In this document: in pieces, positions 34,911 to 45,501 of the stretch | Layout of the letters: every line of letters begins with the position of its first letter | How positions within the stretch are numbered: position 1 is the stretch's first letter | Origin: Rhizopus arrhizus | Lineage: Eukaryota > Mucoromycota > Mucoromycetes > Mucorales > Rhizopodaceae | Length of the DNA stretch: 64,000 bases | Direction: 5' to 3' | Assembly: GCA_024220505.1 (NCBI GenBank) | Contig: JAKZZE010000019.1 | Location: 682,001 to 746,000, forward strand | Made by a program: the position numbers and the translations under genes | The notes under the pieces: generated by a model | The model's input: the letters and a program-made list of their open reading frames with translations, nothing else | What the model was told of the DNA's origin: nothing | Database searches by the model: none

Positions 34911-37220
34911 CTAGAGCAGTTTCTAACAAAGAGAAAAGAAAAGAAAAAAAAAAGGGGAAAAAAAAAGAAGAGGTCTTAAAAAGATGTTGTTATGTTTCAA
35001 GTTTAGACGTTTTTCATTGGTCAGTGCTGTTTGTGTGTGGGTATTTGCAAGCTTTGAGCATACTTTATTTAACTCTTACAATGATGTATGCTTTGCGGCA
35101 TTTGAATAAAAAAAAAAAAAAAAAAAAAACTTAGAGCACATGCAAATAAAGTAATTATGAAAGAAAAGATTAAAGTGTATATGACAACATAATATCAATA
35201 AAGAAAACGAATCATATCTAATATTCTTTTGTTATTCTTTATGGCTTACTTAAACAACCTCAGCTATATATAGCTTCGTTATACCATATGAAAAAACAAA
35301 TAAAAAAAAGCTATGGAAATACTGTTTTAGCTTTTTCAGATTGATAAAGTAACATTAGCTCATGCCTAAATTTAACACATCTTGTATACAAATATGAGTT
35401 GAATTAGCAACACTTTTGAAGAATGCGCCTTTTAAGGATTGATTAACTTTTTGTTACTTTTTCGTGTTTTCTTTTTTAAGATCTCTTAACAAACAAAATC
35501 AAATAACGAAAGAATAACAGTACTCAATACTATGCATAAAAAACATATTTCGTTTTGAATCGTATAAGGTACTAATATAGAAACATAAAACACCTTTATA
35601 GAGAACTCTAGCACTCCAGAAGGAGAGCAGAAAAAGGTACTAAAAACCCTAATGGAAGAATGCCATCCAGGGTCATTCTTTGTTGCATGCATTGGTGTAT
35701 AAGTCTGGAAGAAATAGACGAAGATGTAAAATCTTTGATTAGCTTAGTTATGAGGCTGATGATCTTATATAATTATGAATAAATACAAAAAAATTCTAAT
35801 TGGTATGTTGCTACTGATGTCTATAGATATAATTTGTCTCTGTATGTCTTTTTCTGCTGGATATTATCTCAATCGATAAGAGCAAGATACATGTATTTAA
35901 TCTTTGCTTTTCTTAAGAAAGTGGCTATTAAATTAAGCGAAATATTCAGTAAAAAAAAAATCTTTGTCCTGTTTAATATGTGAAGGCCGAATATGTGCAT
36001 ACATTTTCTGTAGATGCCATTCAAGCTTGAAGCTCATGAGAAGATAAAGAACTCAGATAGCTATGATGCATCCTGGACTACTTATCCAAGTATCGTTTAA
36101 AGTATTGTTTAAAACACAGAAATCTTAAATTTTAAAAGCGTATTCCTGGTGTTTAGCCCTGAATTGCCATCAATAACGTACTTGAAATGGAAGAACTTAT
36201 CTTGAAGGATAAAATGGTTCATTAAAAATGCCTCCAACTTGGTATTAATGGTACATTTACTATTTTTTCTAATTTTTGGCCTATTCCTCATCATATTGAT
36301 TATCCTAGACACGGAAAGCGACTCATACAAGCTTTTATGTACGCGCGTACTTGTGAGAATGATAATCAGTATGCCAATCCTTTGGATTTGTCTCTATTAT
36401 CAGTAAGCATGAAAGATATTCACTCTTGAGGGATTTTATATGTTTGGATAGGTGTGTAAAACTACCTTATTAGGCATTAAAGGCTCATCATCGGAAAGCC
36501 ATGAACGATAAGTATCATATGTATCTTTCTACACATTTAAAAAAATTCTGACATTTAAAATTATCTTTGCCATATTTTACTCTTTAAATACTCAAGTTTC
36601 TGTGAGATTACTCGAGGCCAGCCTGTTATTTAATAACTAGGTCTAGGAACATATATCATTACGCGTTATATCGTCATAGCTATATACAAACAGCTTTAGT
36701 AATCTGGTTTGTACAACTTCGGTTCCTTAATTATCAATTTTATTGAATATGTCGTTCGTATTTCGTGGGCTTTCTCTTCTGTCTTAGCTCAATAAAAAGG
36801 TTCAATAGACTCATCAATTATCAAATTCGCCATTTCATCTTATTCTTAATAAACTAAAAACAATATTCACGATATCATAATCTTGAACTGTCCAAAAAAC
36901 ACGAATTAAAGCTCATAAATTAGCCAAACAACTTTCTTAAAACCATCAACTGGTACAATGAGTATTGAATATATTTTTTTCTTTTTCAAAAAGTGTACGA
37001 ATAATTTCTGAATAAATGCAAGGAAATACACATACTTCTAACAGAAATAATAGTTTAAAAAGTTGCATTATGGTCTTTATGGCTATACTCAGCTTATTTT
37101 TCTAGAAAAAAATATTCTCCGTTTATGAGATTGAATTAATAGAGCAATTCCAATTTAGAATCTGGAAATAAAGTTTCCCGTCTGTAACAAACTACAGGTT
37201 TACCCGGTGCAAACACGTTT
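34911..37220. other. Gene-free AT-rich stretch
   Basis: Contains an A run of about 23 bases at 35108-35130 and many short AT-biased frames on both strands (such as 35486-35692 and 36109-36330) that show no domain. Likely decayed transposon sequence. The last few hundred bases are the distal upstream region of the lectin gene. Confidence 0.4.
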
Positions 37221-37324
37221 TACACTATTTCCAGAAATTAAAGTCGCCGTGACTTGTCGCAATTACATATAAATTGTATTATAAAACTTTACAAAATGCG
37301 ACTTTAATTTCTGGAAATAGTGTA
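37221..37324. mobile_element. 104-bp MITE of Tc1/mariner type
   Basis: The left end 37221-37247 (TACACTATTTCCAGAAATTA, then AAGTCGC) is the exact reverse complement of the right end 37298-37324: 27 of 27 bases pair. The outermost bases are TA on both sides, consistent with a TA target duplication around 25-bp terminal repeats beginning CACTATTTCC. The 50-bp core has no coding capacity. This is what a short non-autonomous Tc1/mariner/IS630 element looks like. Its right end is 99 bp upstream of the lectin ATG, so it could lie in that promoter. Confidence 0.8.
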
Positions 37325-37422
37325 GTTCAATTTTTCTACCTGCCTATAAAAATAGGTGTCATCACTGGTTTATTGAAAGTCGTTCTTTTTTTTCTATTAA
37401 AAAACAAAATTAAAATATAAAA

Positions 37423-37916
37423 ATGTATTTCGAAGAAGGCAGATTATTTTTTATCAAAAGTCAATTTAACGGACGTGTCCTTGATGTTGAGGATGGTTCT
37501 ACTGAGGTAAGAATCATTGGGTTGTTTATGCTTGCTAAATTTAACTTTGTATAAAGGATGATGCCAATATCATTGTTTACGAACAAAAGTATGAAGATTG
37601 CTTGAACCAACTCTGGCGTTACGAAAATGGCTATTTCATCAACGCAAAGTCTGCCAAGGTCTTGGATATCCGTGGAGGTGAAATGCAACCTGAGTCTCAA
37701 ATCATTCAATATGCTCAAAAGATGGTCGAAGAAGCTGCCAACCAAAGATGGGCTATGGATGGAGAAGGCTATATCTTTTGTGAAGCTCGTCCTGATTTAG
37801 TTTTAGATATCCAAGGTGCTGAAGATGATGACTGTGTACCTGTGATTTTATACGAAAGACGTGAAGGTGAAGTTTCATCCAACCAACGCTGGGAATTAGT
37901 GCCATTCGAAGGATAA
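37423..37916 (+). CDS. Ricin-B-like beta-trefoil lectin
   Basis: Two exons (37423-37506, 37557-37916) give 147 residues, a single beta-trefoil. The repeating trefoil pattern is visible three times: FFIKSQFNGRVLDVEDGSTE, then GYFINAKSAKVLDIRGGE with NQRWAMDGEGYI, and PDLVLDIQGAEDDDCVPVIL with NQRWELVPFEG. The Q-x-W motifs are the hallmark of the R-type fold. There is no signal peptide and no catalytic domain, so it is a free cytosolic carbohydrate-binding protein, the type abundant in Mucorales. Ligand unknown. It converges on the MOCS1 gene with only 61 bp between stops. Confidence 0.85.
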
Positions 37917-37977
37917 ATAAATAAATCACTGCTACTTTTTTTTTTATTTTATTTTTATACAAGTTTTAAGCTTTCTT

Positions 37978-40119
37978 TTACTCGAGTGATGACTTCCATG
38001 GACCACTTTTTCCTCCAGTTTTTTCAATAACTCTGATATTTTCAATCTTCATATCTTTTGTTGCTGCTTTACACATGTCATAAACGGTTAACAGTGCTAC
38101 ACTTGTAGCTGTTAGTGCTTCCATTTCGACGCCTGTCTTGCCTGTAGTTTGAACGGTAGACTCGCATTCTACGCTTCTTTGGCTGTCATCTAGCCAAAGA
38201 CGAACATCAATAAAACCCAGCAATAAAGGATGACATAATGGAATCAAATTTGAAGTAGATTTTGCAGCTTGAATACCAGCAATCTTCGCTACTGTAAGTA
38301 CATCGCCTTTGATTAAATGACCCTCATTTTTCTTTAATAGGTTATAAGCATGTTGAGGTAATATGATTCTTCCAATTGCTTTTGCTTCTCTCTTTGTGGG
38401 TGTCTTGTTTGTTACTGAAACCATACGAGCTTTTCCCGTTTCAGGATCTGTGTGAGTTAAACGTGGTTTTTCGCTGTTGTCACTCTTTGAACTGTAAAAC
38501 CGTTGGTTGTTTGCAAAAAATAACGAATTGGTTGCTGTTGAGGGCAAAGCATATAGATAGGATGGAAGTAAACGACCAAAATGATATTTAGCGCCTATCT
38601 TATGCTAATTAATTTTCAATTGCTCAAAGTATCATTACAGCACCAAGAGAACTTGAGAACGAATTTTAAAAAAAATATGAATAAATAAATGTCTATGTAT
38701 TTGTAATAAAACAGGAAAAAGAAGATGTATCATAAAAATCATGTTCAAATTGACTACTGGTACTGTAATGATACAATATCACCCTCCAATAAGGATCATA
38801 GGCCGATTCTTTCTAGAGGCCAATTCGAACATACCTGCATGTTGCTTCTTCTTCTTCTTTACGGCCTTATTGATTACTTCTATTAACTCATCATCTTGCT
38901 TGCCTTTTCTTATCAGATCGCGTAAAGAAACTTCGGTGCTACCAAACAAGCAAACTTTGATACTACCATCTGCAGTGATCCGTAGTCTATTGCAAGTACT
39001 ACAAAAATGGTCTGTCATGGATGTTATGAAACCTATTTTTCCTTTGTATCCTGGTAATTGATAATGCTAAAGTGTTTTTATATTTTAGAAGAGTATTTAA
39101 AAAATAAACTAGACAAAAATCCGATCCTTTTACCTTTGTAGTATCATTGACACTATCTTTTATTTTTTCCAGCGTTCCAAATTTTGCTTCGATATTGCGA
39201 ATAAGCTCGCTGTATGGAACTAATGTGTCCCTTTTCCATTTATTACCATCAAAGGGCATATATTCTATAAATCTAACATTGATCGGGTGATCTTTTGTAT
39301 ATGCGACAAAATCCAGGACTTCTTTATCATTCACACCACGCATCACAACTGTGTTAACCTTAACATGAGGTATGCCTAACTGAAGAGCTTGATCAATAGA
39401 GCCCATTACCTTATCAAATCCTCTTCGTCTTGTCATAATTTCAAATAAATAAGGATTTAAAGTATCCAAGCTGATGTTGAGTGTATCCAAACCTGCTTCA
39501 TAAAAACCTTCTAGTTTTCTTTTTAAAGCAATTCCATTCGAGGTCATTGCCAAACTTTCAAGACCTTCTGTTTTCAATCTTCCAATTCCTTGCACTATGT
39601 CTAGAATATCTGACCGTACCGTAGGCTCACCACCTGTTAATCGAATCTTAGTTACCCCTTGCTTAACAAACAGACCAGCTAAACGCAGAATCTCCTCTTT
39701 TGTTAATAGTTGGGAGCTAGGTGTCAACTGTATTCCTTCTTCGGGCATACAGTAGGTACCTTTTTTGTAAAAAGAAAGCGTTATCTAATCTACTTTATTT
39801 TTGAGCAAATTGAGCAAATTCTTACATCTTAGATTGCATTTTTCAGTCAGTGAAATTCGAAGATAGGTATGGTGTCTGTTAAAGTCGTCAAGTAATGCAT
39901 TACTCACTGAATTAACATGTGTTGTATAAGAACATTGAGGCAAAGCCAGAAAATAAGCTTTCTAAGTTTTTATTCACATTGTTAATTAGGAAACGATTGA
40001 ACAATTGATTAAAAAAAGTAGAGATCTTACTTTTAGAGGAGCAATTGTCTATAAGTTTTTGAACTAGTTAGAAGATGTTTGCTTTACTCATTGTATTACT
40101 ATACCCGCAATTTGAGCAT
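37978..40119 (-). CDS. MOCS1: MOCS1-type molybdenum-cofactor gene: MoaA (GTP 3',8-cyclase) followed by MoaC
   Basis: Coding exons 40119-40105, 40048-40031, 39961-39826, 39759-39134 and 39066 onward encode MoaA. It has the radical-SAM motif [13 protein letters not shown] split by an intron, [15 protein letters not shown], and the second cluster [15 protein letters not shown] with KVCLFG. Unspliced, this product ends MILIGG at 38779 (360 residues), the C-terminal Gly-Gly that MoaA needs. A donor at 38835/38834 joined to an acceptor at 38595 instead links exon 38594-37978 in frame, giving a 547-residue fusion with MoaC ([44 protein letters not shown]). MoaA and MoaC turn GTP into cPMP in mitochondria. 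The inferred N-terminus [20 protein letters not shown] looks like a presequence; the first two tiny exons are the least certain part. Confidence 0.88.
38595..38834 (-). other. Optional 240-bp intron deciding MoaA versus MoaA-MoaC fusion
   Basis: The donor reads CATGCAG/GTATGT, a strong consensus inside the MoaA reading frame, 17 codons before the MoaA stop. The acceptor reads AGATAG/GCGCT. Removing the 240 bp deletes the MoaA tail [17 protein letters not shown] and its stop and keeps the frame into MoaC. Keeping it gives MoaA with free Gly-Gly. The intron is three to five times longer than most others in this gene. The MoaC exon has no in-frame ATG between the upstream stop (in the intron) and the MoaC domain, so fusion looks like the route to MoaC. 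Confidence 0.65.
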
Positions 40120-40282
40120 TTCTATTGATAAAAACAAAAAACAAAGTTTCTGATTCAGCTATAAAGATTTGTGTAATGCAGTAAACTGTGGGAAAAAAAA
40201 GAGTTCTGTCATAAAATAAATTTGCGAGTAGGGACGGTACAGCACGTTCATACTTTATTCATAAATATTTATTTGATTCTGT

Positions 40283-43200
40283 TCAAAAAAAGAAAGACCA
40301 TCCGGGAGATGCTAACACGTAGATTTTGTCTGTTCTTTTCAATATTAAAGAAGGAACAGGATTGGTATAAACAAAAGGAAGATCATTTCCCATATTTTCA
40401 TCGGGTGCACGTAGGAGACCAAGAGCCACTACTTCATGATCTAATATCAGATTCTTAAACAAAGCTGAAAAAGATTTTCCAATAAATAAAGGTGGCAATA
40501 CCACAAGCATAAGATGCCTAGAGTTTCTGAAAAGATGTGGATGAAATTTCGTGCTACACGTCAAAATGTGCGCTGTGTCTTTGTCATACGAGAGACCTGG
40601 TAGTCCGCAAAGAGCCTTGATGACAGATACAATATCTGGTTTGTAATATGTTTGACTTAATAATACATTGCTTAGCAGACTGTCCACTACTACGTTTCCA
40701 GCAGCATACGCAGGTGTATAAAAAACATCAATTTCCTCCGCAACATCTTTTCCCTGTAGTAAATGCATAAATCGAATGTTGGATTTTTCCACTAAGAAAA
40801 CATTAGTCACTTAAAACCACTCCTCTTTCTCTTCTTTTACCAAGATTCACGATATGGGACGAATCATATGATTTGCTTTGAAGTAGCAGATCAAGAAGAT
40901 GGCTTGTCATACTATCATGGAATTAACTTTTCCTATTCAACTCTATTAATTTTATACTACTTACATCGCTGGACTGTCTGAAGTTCGTTGATTCTGATCC
41001 AGACACTCTCTTTCACTAAATAAACAAGATGCATAAGAAAGAAAAAGTATGTTATAGTCACCTAAATAATACCTCATAACAACTACCTGCTTTGCTCTTT
41101 TAACCCCGGCTTTAATTAAATAATCTGGCTGCTGACAATCACCCTAAAGATGTTACAGGTAAGAAAAGCATTCCTAAGAGCAAAAAAGTACAGGAAAACC
41201 TACCAACATGAAAAAAACTTTGGGAAATCTGCATAGCGGCTCAAAGGCTTTGTCAGTTGGCAAAGATGTACATAAAAATACAATGTCTTGCAATTCATTT
41301 GCCTTCAATTGGGAGGATCTTGAGTTGAAAAATAAGTATTATAAACCTTCCATTTTTACTTCTTCTACATTACCTTAGATTAAATATAAACTTGAAGATA
41401 TTGGAAACCTTGTGATGCATACAGACTACAATATGGCCAGATAGATGCTCTGCAGATTCAATAGTCAGCTCACGCAGTGTAGCAGGAGTATCTAACAAAT
41501 AACACATGGGTGAAGCTTCAGGGCCCCCATCAGAGGAATCCAGTGGGGCTAATTGTCCCAAGCGGTTTGCAAGTCTTCTGTCACCTGTCAAAAATGGCAT
41601 TCGAGGGATTGGTAGTCTTGAAAGCTGAAAACATTGGCGCGAAGTAGCTGCTGTCCGGTTTGATTCTACAGAGCTTATATGATGGATACTGTGGGTGTTT
41701 CGCTGTAAGGCCGGTGATTCAGAACTTGAGGAGTAAGAGTTATTCAATGCGTCTGCTTCATTAGTTGTTTCTATTATTTTTGAGGTTGATTGACCATTAT
41801 GTGTTGTAGAAGTTTTCAATTCATTTTTTACAGTTGCTGATGAGGAAAACCCTTTAAGTGCTCCTGATGCTTTGTTACTCTCCACTGTAAATTTAGTTTT
41901 CATTCTATTGATTTTTTCTCGAACAAAACCTATATTCTAATAGGGAGAGGAGAAAGAAAAGTGTTAATACTGGTTTAGCGATAGCGTGATAAGGGAGTTT
42001 TTACCAAATTACTAACATCATTCACTTCTCTAGGGCTTTCGCACATATAGACACACAAATCATTGGTTTTGATAATATAGTTATTTTCAGGATTTAAAAG
42101 CATTTTTCTGTAATTTGAGCATTCTAAATAACTTTTTACACCAAACAAAATAACTTGGCACTCAGTATACACTATCTAAAACAAATATTAGTCGTTTATT
42201 GCTTGTTTTCTTCAGAATTAATTCTTACCCATGCTGCTTCTTTAAAAGGTAAGCCTATTAATGCCAATGGAGGTTTATCCATGTATATTTCATTACATGA
42301 TCCATCATCTAAAAATAAATTAAGTTTTAATACAAATTTTTTAATTAGCAAATCATTTTAGTACTTACCATATTGTGCTTGCCATGATTCATCATAATGA
42401 TCCATTGGTTGCCTTTGGTGCAATAAATTAGTCAACATGGTAGAAGCACCACGGCAGCGACAATTCAAAGCCAACAAATATTGCTTAAACTCTCTCACGC
42501 AGATGATCTCCTTAGCCATTTTTTGATAGATGGCTGTAGATGGCGAAAGATTGTAAGTATATATGTCAACATTGTGAACTACTGTATGGCAATAAAGAGA
42601 CCACAATCTAACGGTGTTGCGCTCGTCTTCTTTATGAGGATCTAAAGCATCTTGATCTATCAGAATAACAATAGTAATAAAAAAAAAAAAGAAATTAGCA
42701 ACGCTATTTTCATGATTACACTTTGTAAAAACCTGAAAGAGTAAAAATAGCAGAAGCGGAACGCGCTTGCTGCAATAAAAAAAATCAATATTTTCTAGCA
42801 TATTTAAAATATCCATAATTACCACACGTTTTAATGTTTGCTCATCCTTCAAAATAAATTTATAAATACTGCAGACATCAGAACATAGTTTTCATTTAAT
42901 ACTAACCAAAACAGAACCATGTATAAACTGTATACGATGTCCCCACATAGAATTTCTCTCTAAGAACTTTAATTCTTCATTTTGTCTATTAATATCTAGA
43001 AATACAACATTTAGATGAGGCTTTGTATTTTCCTTTTAGTTTGAAATTTTGGTCAATATATTATAACGAAAATAAGTTTGATTTTACAGCATTTAAAAAT
43101 CCATCCAATATTTCTGTCACTTGCTCTGGACGAAATGAGCCAATTATCAATATAAACGGCTTTGATGAATCAGACACATATCCTCCCCAGTCTATTATGG

Positions 43201-44981
43201 CACTAGTGTGAGTGATCCTAAAACTACAAGAGATCAATTCTCTTTACCGTTTCTTTTGCGCAACGTGTTTAAGACGTCTGCAATCAGACTAGGCAAAACT
43301 GCTAAAGACGTTACAATCAATACCATCATAATAACTCTGCTACCCTCAGTCCGTGGTGTTATATCTGTTATTAAATTGTTATATACCTAATTCTTGGTGC
43401 CATGTTTGTTTTACCTCCGTAACCTACAGTAGACAAAGTAACCATGACAATATAGAGAGAGTCTAAGATTGAATAATTCGTATCTCCAAATGTCACTTCA
43501 CAGTACTGAAACGCTGATAAACCGTTGTAAAGCAATACAACAAGTGTGCCTACCAAATGCACTAGTTTAGACTTTACAGCATCAATAGGTTTGTCTAAGG
43601 AAAAGACCAAAAAGAGAGATGAGTTGAATTTATTATTAGGTATAAAAGCTAATATTTAAGATATTACCTGCCATTAACAGATTCGTTTTTATTTTTAGAA
43701 CGCTTTTGATTCTCAACAAAAGGACCCAGCTTCTCAAAAAGTAAGGAACTAGTAAACTGCATGAGAACAGCCTTTGATTAATAGCATTACATGATGTGCT
43801 TATTACCGTAAAGAAATCGACCGTTGTCCAAAAAAACAGACATCAAGAAAGGACATGTGGTTAGTGTTTCAATGAAGGATCGAAAGCTAAATAGGACATT
43901 CACTATTTTCCCAGTCAAAACAATACCTATGAATAGCACATATCATACTATCAGTATTCTTCTTTCTCGAGATACATGCAAAAATTTACGCATTAAAAAC
44001 GAAGCAAAATTCCATATGCTTAATATAACGCATAAAAACCTTGACAAAATTTTCTAAGTAAATCTATTTTAATCCGTCTTTGAACAACACTTTAACTTAC
44101 CATAATTCATACGATCGCCACTTATACAACCAAAAAGGCTTTGCGCTTATGTCCGCCTCTTGTTTCATTTCAACCAAATAAGAAAGACATAACAAGATAT
44201 CCACTAATAAATCTGTATAGACCTATTTTGTCATTGCTTAAGTCACTCTGCATACTGAATAACACTATCAACTTACAAACAGAATGATGCTCTTATTCCC
44301 AAAAAGAATCTGTTTTGCTTTTGAAATGCGGTTATCATATTTTAATTTTTTCTTTATTTTTTCACTTTTCGTAAGTGGCTGATTTCCATTTCTAAAAAAG
44401 ATTCGTTATGTTGTTGTTTAATTCTTTTTTTATACCTTTCATTGAAGCGTGCTTGTCGATATTTTTCTCGAATAGTACTTAGATTCACTTTTTGCTTTCT
44501 CAAAGGTCGATTTTCAACAGATTTGATAGAGGATGAAACGTATTCTCTTACTTCTGCAGCGCTAGTAATTAACTGTTTAAATAAGTTGAAAGAAATTATT
44601 ATAATTGTAGTACTTTTGGTCCAGTTCTGGTAAAATAAGGTCATCTGATGGCATCTGTATTACGTCTTCTGTATTATCTTCTTCCTCAGACTGTGTTCTA
44701 CTTCTAACAATATGAGAGAGTTTACTCACAAGTTTGGGTCGATTTGATTTATGATGCTTTTGAAGGCGTTTTTTTTTTCTTCTTGCCAAGTTGATTGAAG
44801 TGAATTCCTCACTACTCCAGCCATGATCAGAATAAGCTTCTTCAGGTTGCTGATTTAAAGAAGTAATTGATAATCGTGAAGATCCTGAGACATGAGTTGA
44901 ACCATAAGCTGAATGGGTGCTATCTAACAATAAACAGTTTTCCACGTCTTCTCTTATTCCTTTTGTTTGCTTGCTTGTCAT
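40283..44981 (-). CDS. BK/Slo-type calcium-activated potassium channel alpha subunit
   Basis: A long gene with many exons and introns of about 45-100 bp. The start at 44981 opens an acidic/basic disordered N-terminus (MTSKQTKGIREDVENCLLLD). Voltage-sensor segments follow (VDILLCLSYLVEM, then FIETLTTCPFLMSVFLDNGR and VPYFLRSWVLLLRIKS). The pore is ILDSLYIVMVTLSTVGYG joined by a splice (donor after 43415, acceptor before 43364) to DITPRTEGSRVI, so the filter is TVGYGD. RCK1 begins SKPFILIIGSFRPEQVTEIL and includes MAKEIICVREFKQYLLALNC and RGASTMLTNLL. RCK2 holds CYLLDTPATLRELTIESAEH and SGHIVVCMHHKV, and the C-terminal AGNVVVDSLLSNVLLSQTYY. The BK family opens with voltage and Ca2+. I spliced the pore and RCK1 in detail; other exon edges are approximate. 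Confidence 0.88.
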
Positions 44982-45501
44982 TCAAGTATTTAATAAAAAA
45001 TGAAGAGGAGAGAAAAGGACAAAAAAGGTAACTATGACACTTAATTCAGATCACACAACGGAGAACCAAATTAACCCCCGCTCATATCTTGCATAAACAA
45101 TTACACATTTACATATCAATCACTTTGGTATACTATTTAATTCTTATCATTTTGTTTGAAAAAAGAAGAGGAAAAAAGAATGCACTTAAATAGGATACTT
45201 CCTGGGCTACTCATGTAAAGGGCCAGATTCTCTTGAGGGATTTTTTTTTCTCAGAACAGTAACTAATTATCCGGAGATAAGTCAAAGTGCGAAGGAAAGG
45301 AAGACAAACAATTAATAAACTGAAAAAAAAGTGGTATTATTAAATGTTTAATTAAATGAGATTATTGATCTTCTACAAGTTTTATTTATACTTTTAAGAT
45401 AAAAAAAAATCCAAGCACCAAGTGGTGTTGCTTAGTATATGCGTTATCATAAAAACACCCTATCTTACTGATCGGGTCTAATGAATATTAATATTACGTT
45501 A
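44982..45501. other. Intergenic, no gene seen
   Basis: 520 bp between the K+ channel start (44981) and the ABC transporter stop (45502), both genes on the minus strand. It holds the channel's promoter and the ABC gene's 3' flank. AT-rich with short A runs; no specific site identified. Confidence 0.4.

Noticed and set aside
38547..38547. MoaC as an independent gene starting at 38547
   Set aside because: The codon there is TTG, not ATG, and no in-frame ATG precedes the domain; the fused splice form explains it better.
43371..43610. K+ channel pore reading TVGYGG instead of TVGYGD, suggesting an altered ion filter
   Set aside because: A GT-AG intron begins right after the first base of the Asp codon; splicing restores GYGD.
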